Positions 56,606 to 64,000 of a stretch of 64,000 bases of DNA are shown here, piece by piece (the stretch's first letter is position 1; the number at the start of each line of letters is the position of its first letter). The stretch spans positions 62,001 through 126,000 of the forward strand of contig JAGTJM010000011.1 in assembly GCA_020747015.1 (NCBI GenBank), read 5' to 3'. Made by a program: the position numbers and the translations under genes. The DNA comes from Pyrenochaeta sp. MPI-SDFR-AT-0127. Lineage: Eukaryota; Ascomycota; Dothideomycetes; Pleosporales; Cucurbitariaceae. The notes under the pieces are model-generated. The model was not told where the DNA came from, did no database searches, and worked only from the letters and a program-made list of their open reading frames with translations.

Positions 56606-59600
56606 ATGCCACGGCAGCTACGCCGCGAAGAGTACACCGTAGGATGGGTGTGCGCGCTGCCTATCGAATTGGCGGCCGCGAAGGCGCTGCTCGACGAAAA
56701 ACACGATGACTTCGATCGCGATGCCAATGATGAGAATATATATTGCATGGGATCGATGGCAGGTCACAACGTTGTGATCGTGTGCTTGCCAGCAGGCCAG
56801 ATTGGAAATAACCCAGCGGCGGCTGTTGCAACGCAGATGCGGGCGACGTTCACAGGAATTCGATTTGGACTGATGGTGGGAATTGGTGGAGGTGTACCAA
56901 GCGGAGAGACAGACATTCGACTTGGAGATGTGGTAGTGAGCCAACCGCATCAGACATCTAGCGGGGTGGTACAATACGACATAGGGAAGACGACACCAAC
57001 AGGATTTAAACGGACAGGATCTTTAAACTCGCCGCCGCAGATTTTACTGAGCGCAGTGAGTAATATTCAGTCAGATGCGATATTAGGGAAGAGCACGCTA
57101 TCTGGCTACATCTCCGAGCTTGAGCTCATTCCAGCCTTCCAGCGCAGTAAGGCAGGCCCTGATATTCTGTTCCAGGCAGCCTACGACCATCTAGGCGGCC
57201 CTACGTGTGTAGAGTGCCTCGTTGACAGACAGCTGCCACGACCACATCGTGAGAGTACAAAAAAGGTGGTAGTGCACCACGGAACGATTGCCTCTGGCAA
57301 CCAAGTGATGAGATGTGCAGCCGAAAGGGACCAAGTCAGCGCTGACCTTGGCGGCGTGCTCTGTTTCGAGATGGAAGCAGCGGGTCTAATGAATACCTTC
57401 CCGTGTCTTGTCATCCGCGGCATCTGTGACTACGCCGACTCACATAAGAACAAGCGTTGGCAGCCGTACGCGGCAGGAACAGCAGCAGCATATGCAAAGG
57501 AGCTACTCTCGGTAATTCCAGCAACAGATGTGATAAGAACACGCCGGGCAGAAGAAGCCATCAACAGTGCCAGCAGTCAGTACAGAGGTTTTGTGTGCTA
57601 AGTGGTACGTTTTACTAATCTCATAACAGAACGTGGCTCGCTGCCTCTATCTCCTGATCGTGTTTGTCCCAAGCGCAGAAAGGTTGACATCCTTAATGAT
57701 ATCGAGTACAACGTTGCAGAGTAAGTCAATCGTGTCCTCTAGTGAATACATCTAACTAAGCTTCGTTAATATTTATAGACGGCGAACCTTTACGCGTACG
57801 TATCTTCACTGTGCCTAATTTCTGACGTTATCTTACCTCATCATGTTAGTTCCTATGAATCACCATCAACGAAGCCAGCCATTGCTAGATGACGAGCAAA
57901 AACAACGCCTTTTAGAATCCTTGAGGTTTGATCAAATTGATGCGCGCCAGATGACGATTAAGACCGCTCACGCCAAGACGTGCAAATGGCTCTTGAAGAA
58001 TACCCAATACCTTGAATGGCTAGACGCGACCAAGCTAGGTGAACACAATGGCTTCTTGTGGATAAAAGGCAAGGCTGGGGCAGGGAAGTCAACATTAATG
58101 AAATTTGCTATGATCAATGCCCGTAAGACGATGAAAGACCGCATTACATTGTCCTTCTTCTTTAATGCACGGGGTGAGAACATAGAGAAGTCCACCATCG
58201 GCACATATCGATCGCTGTTATTGCAACTCATTGAACGACTTCCAGCGCTCCAAAGCGTCTTTGACTCTCTTGGCCTTTCAACATCAACGTTCAGCGCAGA
58301 CCACCAGTGGAATATCGAACTACTGCAGACCCTCTTAAGGGAAGCTATCCAAGCTCTTGGAGAGTATTCTGTGGTGTGCTTCATCGACGCACTAGACGAA
58401 TGTGAAGAAGCACAGGTTCGGGATATGATCCAGTTCTTTGAACAGGTTGGCGAGCTCGCTGTCACCAATAGAATACGCTTTCAGGTCTGTTTCTCAAGCA
58501 GGCATTACCCATACATCACAATCCGTAAAGGACTAGAACTGGTACTAGAAGGACAAGAAGGACATACCCAAGATATCACGAACTACATCGAGACTGAGTT
58601 AAAGATTGGTAAAAGTAAGAAAGCTCAGCAGGTGCGAGTCGAACTACAAGAGAAGGCATCAGGGATCTTCATGTGGGTGGTTCTCGTCGTAGGCATCTTA
58701 AACAAAGAGTCGGACCGTGGGCAAGTACAATTCCTCCAGCGAAAATTGCGGGAGATCCCCAGCGACTTACACGAACTATTTCACGATATTCTAACGCGAG
58801 ATACACACAACAGAGAAGGATTAGTCTTGTGTATCCAATGGATACTCTTCTCAAAACAGCCATTGAGCCCAGAACAGCTTTACCACGCCATTTTTGCAGG
58901 GACTGCTCCTAACGCGGTGTCAGCATGGGACTCTGAGGAGACCTCAAAGGAGGTGGTTAAGCGATTCATTCTCGACTCATCCAAAGGTCTCGCCGAAGCC
59001 ACTGTGTCTAAGAAGCAGACGGTCCAGTTCATACACGAATCGGTGAGAGTCTTCCTGCTCAAAGAAAACGGTCTGAGCAAGATCTGGCCCGAGTTTGAAT
59101 GCAATTTCGAGGGCCAGAGCCACGAGCGATTGAAATGGTGTTGCTTCAACTATATGACCTTGGACTTCTCTGCTACCCTGAAGATTTCCGAAAGTGCCGA
59201 AAAGACTACCAAGCAGGACGCAGCAGGCATGCGAGAGTTGGCGATGCAAGCATACCCTTTTCTAGAATATGCTGTTCACCATGTGCTACACCATGCAGAT
59301 TTGGCAGAAGAACGCGGCATAACTCAGGCACACTTCTTCGACAGTTTACCGCTTCCCCAATGGGTTAAGCTAGATAACATGTTCGAAAAGCACGAAGTGC
59401 GCAAGCATACTGAACAGGTTAGCCTCCTGTATATCCTAGCCGAGCTTGACATGGCAAACCTCATTAGATCTTACTCGTCTTCCAATAAATGTCTGGAAAT
59501 AGAAACAGAGCGCTATGGATGTCCTATCTTTGCAGCCCTTGCTGTCGGAAGCAAAAAGGCAGCTGAGGCATGCATGCTTGCCCTTGTAACAAGCCAGGCT

Positions 59601-61187
59601 GGCGACATATGTGGTCAAGAGCTGGAGGAACCTAGGACGAAAGATGAGCTTGCGCGACAATACTCGTCCCGCGACTTTGCGTATTCGGAGAAAAGAGGAA
59701 TGATCCTTGGTGCAGCACAGCTTGGCCACGCGAGATTGGTAACTCATTTGATAGAATCGGGGAGATACGACTATGACGCTGAATTGAAGGATTCGCGTGG
59801 AAGAACTGCACTGTGGTGGGCTTGTCGCAACGGACACGATGCTGTTGCAAAGCTGCTGCTGGACATGAACATGGTTGTTATTGATAGCAAAGACAAGTAT
59901 AACGAGACGCCGCTGTATGTAGCAGCACAGTGGGGGCACAAGGCGGTGGTCAGACAACTCCTCCACAAGGGGGCCAACATCAACGCGCAGGGTGGAAGTT
60001 ATGGTAATGCACTCCAGGTGGCTTCAGCAGAGGGCCACAAGGAGATAGCAATGCTGTTACTAGGTAAGGGCGCTGATGTTAACACGCAGGGTGGACGTTT
60101 TGGCAACGCACTCCAGGCGGCTTCAGCTAGAGGCTACAAGGAGATGGCAATACTATTACTAGATAAGGGCGCTGATATTAACGCGCAGGGTGGACAATAT
60201 GGTAACGCACTCCAGGCGGCTTCGGTCAATAACCACAAGGAGATGGCATTACTATTACTAGATAAGGGCGCTGATATTAACGCGCAGGGTGGACAATATG
60301 GTAACGCACTCCATGCGGCTTCAGCAGAGGGCTATAAGGAGATAGCAATGCTGTTACTAGATAAAAGCGCAGATGTGAACGCGCAGGGTGGAAGTTTTGG
60401 TAACGCACTCCAGGCGGCTTCAGCAGAGGGCTATAAGGTGATAGTAGTACTATTACTAGATAAGGGCGCTGACGTTAACGCGCAAGGTGGACATTTTGGG
60501 AACGCACTCCAGGCGGCTTCAGCTGGAGGCCACAAGGAGATGGTAATACTATTACTAGATAAAGGCGCCGACGTTAACGCGCAGGGTGGATATTATGGTA
60601 ACGCACTCCAGGCGGCTTCATTTAGGGGCTATAAGGACATAGCAATACTATTACTAGATAAGGGCGCTGACGTTAACGCGCAAGGTGGACATTTTGGGAA
60701 CGCACTCCAGGCGGCTTCAGCTGGAGGCCACAAGGAGATGGTAATACTATTACTAGATAAAGGCGCAGACGTTAACGCGCAGGGTGGATATTATGGTAAC
60801 GCACTCCAGGCGGCTTCAGCTGGAGGCCACAAGGAGATCGCACTACTATTACTAGATAAGGGCGCTGATGTTAACACGCAGGGTGGCCATTTTGGTAACG
60901 CACTCCAGGCGGCTTCATTCGGGGGCCATAAGGAGATCGCAATACTATTACTAGATAAGGGCGCTGACGTTAACGCGCAGGGTGGACGTTATGGTAACGC
61001 ACTTCAGGCGGCGGCGGCTTCAATTAGGGGCGACAAGGAGATAGTAACGCTGTTACTAGATAAGGGCGCTGACGTTAACGCAAAAGGTGGACGATTTGAT
61101 AACGCACTCCAGGCGGCCTCAAACTGGGGCCATAAGGAGATCGAAAAGCTGCTATTGGAGAGGGGCGCAGTGAAAACGCCTCCATAG
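56606..61187 (+). CDS. PNP-NACHT-ankyrin NLR-type receptor
   Basis: The model join(56606..57587, 57630..57720, 57779..57795, 57850..61187) gives 1,475 aa. Phases add up through three introns and a 17-nt micro-exon. Residues about 8-310 are a purine/uridine phosphorylase-type domain (G-I-G-G-G-V-P-S-G; C-F-E-M-E-A-A-G; I-R-G-I-C-D-Y-A-D-S-H). A short basic linker (P-K-R-R-K-V) follows. The NACHT NTPase has Walker A G-K-A-G-A-G-K-S near 437-444 and Walker B with I-D-A-L-D-E-C near 541-547. Two ordinary ankyrin repeats near 1010-1070 lead into twelve near-identical 33-residue repeats. Fungal proteins of this layout are STAND/NLR receptors thought to act in non-self recognition. The enzyme role of the PNP part is unproven, and the ligand is unknown. 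The first donor (GTTTTG) is weak; the others are good. Confidence 0.87.
59986..61170 (+). repeat. Twelve 99-bp tandem repeats coding ankyrin units
   Basis: The unit encodes 33 residues around G-N-A-L-Q-A-A-S...L-L-L-D-K-G-A-D-V-N-A-Q-G-G. Differences concentrate at a few residues: the two after G-G (S-Y, R-F, Q-Y, H-F, Y-Y) and the four after A-A-S. Unit 11 carries a 6-bp GCGGCG insertion. Segment 60449-60619 recurs at 60647-60817 with one mismatch. Confidence 0.92.
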
Positions 61188-61796
61188 CCTTGTTACTATT
61201 GGATGTACCGTTGTCTGATATTCGATACTCTATCATCCATCAACGATTATTGTAATTACTGTTCCATATCAAGATTTCGCTGTGGGAGTCACTCTCGAGT
61301 TATTGTACAATATTCCAATTCGTATCGAAGAGCGTTCACGTGGTAGAGTTGCTAATAGTTTGATCTACCATGACAATCAGCTTTACAGTAGTTATGGGAA
61401 GTGGAAGAGTATGCATATCTAAATTCGAATACACCAACGATTCGAACTATGATATGTGCCAGACCTTACTTGGAAATTATCTCGTATCCATCTTTGAGAC
61501 GTCACCACAAACCTAGTATGGATGAGAAAAGCACCGTCTGGTTAAGCAGATGTAACTTGATCAGTGGAATACTCAAGTATCACGTGCAGCGAGCCGTACT
61601 AGCAAGTAGCCATGTGGCTGAGGTATAGACAGCTTTCGTCAGTCCAACCTGCACGTGGGTGCTACATAGTCGACTAAGCAAGCACTCCCCTGAGGCCTCC
61701 TGTTGTGTGGCTGTTACTACGCAGTGTATGACTTGCATGAGATGCGAGACACAGTGACGTAGTTTGTTTTGATGCATTGAGAAAGCGTGCGGTGAA

Positions 61797-61904
61797 GTCT
61801 TTATTCGATTGTGGTTAGCGAGGGATTACGTGAAGAGGGTAGAGCTGGAGTCTTTATTCGATTGTGGTTAGTGGGGGGTTCAGGCGAAGAAGGGTAGGGC
61901 TGGA
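61797..61904. repeat. Imperfect 53/55-bp tandem duplication
   Basis: Copy 1 is 61797-61849 and copy 2 is 61850-61904. The first 22 bases (GTCTTTATTCGATTGTGGTT and two more) are identical, and the rest diverges by substitutions and 2 bp of length. It lies about 600 bp downstream of the NLR gene. Confidence 0.7.
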
Positions 61905-62155
61905 GTGTGGTGTCTTCTTTGACGGCTGAATGCAGCGTGGGAATCGGCGATTGGGAGATGTATTGTTTGTGATTATGTTATTTGTTGAGTGCTGGGCGTC
62001 TTATCTTTGACATGTGGCTGGAGGTTTGATGGGATTTGCTGTGACAGATGGATTTGTAGTAATGTGATGTGATTAGATTAAGCTATGATTTCCCTACGTC
62101 GAGGGAGAATAATATTAAATTCAAGGCGAGTGACTTTTGTAATCAGAGTCGTCAA

Positions 62156-62185
62156 GTCATCAAGTCACCAGTCATCGAGTCACCC
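62156..62185. repeat. 15-bp tandem duplication
   Basis: GTCATCAAGTCACCA at 62156-62170 is followed directly by GTCATCGAGTCACCC, with two differences. It is probably a slippage product. Confidence 0.6.
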
Positions 62186-63046
62186 GCTCTTGGCGCGAGG
62201 CTGTATCAAACACAGCCATCTGCCTGCTGCCGACCACATGCCGGTGCAAGAATGTCGTCAGGGCCCTGCTATGTAAGCTGGCGAATGGTCGAGTACCCCG
62301 TGCGAGGACCTGGTGGTACCGCCACTTGAGAAGTGTTTCAAAGCAAGCACGCCGCTTGGGGTGCTCACAAATGGGCAGATAACGTCATGAAGCGGACTCG
62401 ATGGTTCTGCGGTACCCTCGGTGGTCTCGGCTGGTATTCAGTTTGTCACGGGCTGGGGAAGAGGGGTTCAACGGTTTCTTGAGCAATGATATGAAGGATC
62501 GAGGTGCAGTGTTGGGGGTGGCCAGGCTAGATGATTGGCAGCTGGTGGGTGGAGGAGCCACACGGGCGAGGCAGCAAGGCATGTTGCGCATATGCAGCGA
62601 GCGGGGATGTGCGGGCAACTACTTGTGCTGCCTAGGTGGTGCAATCGAGGTACACTGTGTTGATGGGCAGCGCAGGCCCAGAGTCCCAAGGCGTCGAGAG
62701 CACGGCGAATTGCGTGCGCAGGTCGTCATCCAGGCGACCACATGACGGCGAGGGTTGGGTCTACATAGCCAGCGGGGGTGAGCTCGTGAGGAGCGCCACG
62801 AGACGGGCAAAAGTACCGCGCGGACCGCCAGGGAGAAAGGAAAACAGCCTACTGGGGTACCCAAGACTGTACTTGTAGTATAGGACTGTAGAATTGCCAA
62901 CTCCCTCCCGGCGTCTCCATTCATCATCTGCAGCTCGACGCGTCGTGAGCAACCTTATCGGTCTAATCAGCTGGGCGCTCGGGCCATCTCCTCCCAGCGC
63001 GCTACGCCGCGAATGACTGGTTGTGTCCATCCCTCCAACGGCCGCC

Positions 63047-63195
63047 TCTCTTCTGCCCGTCTTCTCTCTCTCTCAAGCCTGACAAGTTCCTCTTCTCTTC
63101 TCCTCTCCTCTCCTCTTGTCCGTCCTCTTGCTTCTCTTCCCTGCGAGTCCCCACGCTGTTTGTTCGCCTTGTTGTTCTTGATTCTCCTTCTGCTC
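63047..63195 (+). promoter_or_regulatory. CT-rich tract in the ATG1 promoter/leader
   Basis: About 150 bp are almost pure pyrimidine on the plus strand with repeated CTCTT/CTCCT units. This is typical of the region around transcription starts in filamentous ascomycetes. It lies some 370-510 bp upstream of the ATG1 start codon. Confidence 0.5.
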
Positions 63196-63562
63196 CCCCG
63201 GCTCGGCTCGTCCCATTAGTCGTCACCTAGCATCCAGTCACTATCGATAGCCCCAGCACGCCTCCAAGGCACCAGCTCCCCTTTGGCCCATATACCACCG
63301 CGACTGCCCTCGACACTGGGACGCGACACTGGAGAACCTGCGGCGTAATACCCTCGTACCTTATTAGGCTGTATCGCATCCTTGTCCACCACTTCCAGCT
63401 CCTCCTCCACCTCCACCACCTCCACCTCATCTCCACCCACGACAGCTCATGTGTAACGACCTCACCTCTACACTGTATCCGCATCTCTGTTGGTAGGTGA
63501 ATACTGGCCACACCCACACAGAGGCTCGCCAAGGCCCAGCTGGCCAGCCAGCGCCCACAACC

Positions 63563-64000
63563 ATGGCGACCCCATCCAACCCATACGCCCCGCGGCGGTC
63601 GGGCGCATCGCCGTCGTCGTCGGCGGCGACGGAGCAGATTATCGGCAAGTTCAAGCGCATGGATCACATTGGCAAAGGGAGCTTTGCAGAGGTCTACCGG
63701 GGCATCCACATTGTACGCACCCTCCCGCTCTCAGATGGGTCGCTGCCTGCCCTGAATGACCCCAGAATGCTAACCAGACCCCCACAGGAGAAGCGCCAGT
63801 CGGTGGCTATCAAGTCGGTCAACATGAACAAACTAAACAAAAAGCTCAAAGACAACCTCGTCTCCGAAATCTCCATCCTGCGAAGCCTGCATCACCCACA
63901 CATAGTATCGCTCATCGATTGCCAGGAGACACCCTCGCGCATGCACATCATCATGGAGTTCTGCGAGCTGGGCGATCTGTCCGCCTTTATTAAGAAGCGT
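63563..64000 (+). CDS. atg1: Autophagy kinase Atg1 (5' part, cut by window end)
   Basis: Exon 1 is 63563..63712 and exon 2 starts at 63788, running off the window; the 75-bp GTACGC...CCACAG intron is phase 0. Visible are 121 residues: a Ser/Pro/Ala-rich lead, then the kinase N-lobe with glycine loop G-K-G-S-F-A-E-V near 35, catalytic Lys in V-A-I-K-S-V, the C-helix Glu in S-E-I-S-I-L, and the hinge I-M-E-F-C-E-L-G-D-L. The conserved N-K-L-N-K-K-L-K-D-N-L-x-S-E stretch is specific to Atg1. The kinase starts autophagosome formation with Atg13 and Atg17 and is inhibited through TOR. The activation loop and C-terminal EAT/MIT domain lie outside this window. Confidence 0.93.
   Translation, partial: MATPSNPYAPRRSGASPSSSAATEQIIGKFKRMDHIGKGSFAEVYRGIHIVRTLPLSDGSLPALNDPRMLTRPPQEKRQSVAIKSVNMNKLNKKLKDNLVSEISILRSLHHPHIVSLIDCQETPSRMHIIMEFCELGDLSAFIKKR

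Larger units (their letters stand above)
61188..63562. other. Spacer between NLR and ATG1, with small repeats
   Basis: No gene is supported. It contains a 53/55-bp tandem duplication near 61.8 kb and a 15-bp tandem near 62.16 kb. An ACGCGT-centred palindrome (CGACGCGTCG) lies near 62938. The CT-rich ATG1 leader comes after 63.05 kb. Frames in 62.4-63.4 kb are Arg/Gly/Ser-rich and look non-coding. Confidence 0.5.

Noticed and set aside
62385..63709. Several overlapping 70-160-codon frames on both strands
   Set aside because: Low-complexity, Arg/Gly/Ser-rich translations in opposite frames, with no domain or splice structure. Some overlap the CT-rich tract or ATG1 exon 1.
1..64000. CRISPR array, phage, operon or secondary-metabolite cluster
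   Set aside because: The window is fungal nuclear DNA with introns. No spaced identical repeats, viral genes or biosynthetic core enzymes were found. The tandem repeats are ankyrin-coding or short local duplications.

Overview
This window is nuclear DNA of a filamentous ascomycete, most likely a Dothideomycete of the order Pleosporales (inference). The evidence is short 45-75 bp GT-AG introns with clear CTAAC-type branch sites, monocistronic genes on both strands, CT-rich leaders, and protein families (PNP-NACHT-ankyrin receptor, fungal SET/TPR protein, F-box-like proteins, RNase H1-N/viroplasmin-type proteins) typical of that class. I see no prokaryotic, viral or organellar segment and no intact transposon. 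Exon junctions below were read by eye from splice signals and reading frame.

Left part (1-30 kb) is gene-poor and lineage-specific. It holds a decayed multi-exon gene with premature stops (about 1.7-2.3 kb), a degenerate tRNA-like locus (2.9 kb), hypothetical proteins (3.3-6.3 kb), a three-exon Cys/His-rich protein (9.3-10.2 kb), a TPR/SET methyltransferase-like protein (11.3-13.6 kb), a small helical protein (15.6 kb) and a ferric reductase (18.0-20.4 kb). It continues with an orphan WSC-domain segment (21.8 kb), a Lys/Glu-rich protein, a 793-residue membrane protein (24.2-26.8 kb) and a protein with two RNase H1-type hybrid-binding domains but no nuclease (27.8-29.4 kb). Several spacers of 1-3 kb hold nothing I can call.

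The middle and right part (30-56 kb) is conserved housekeeping: PEX10 (peroxisomal E3), two F-box-like proteins, ATP11 (F1-ATPase assembly), a BAR-PH-ArfGAP protein (csx2), eIF3b (prt1), a 3-beta-HSD/sterol dehydrogenase-like protein, a NAT9-like acetyltransferase, RRP9 (U3 snoRNP), RPT4 (26S proteasome ATPase) and SEC59 (dolichol kinase). These genes are mostly divergent or convergent pairs that share compact spacers. They do not form one pathway.

The right end (56-64 kb) holds a four-exon NLR-type receptor with PNP, NACHT and ankyrin parts. Its C-terminus is an array of twelve near-identical 99-bp ankyrin units that look recently reshuffled; I consider it the most interesting locus. After a 2.4-kb spacer the window ends inside exon 2 of the autophagy kinase ATG1.
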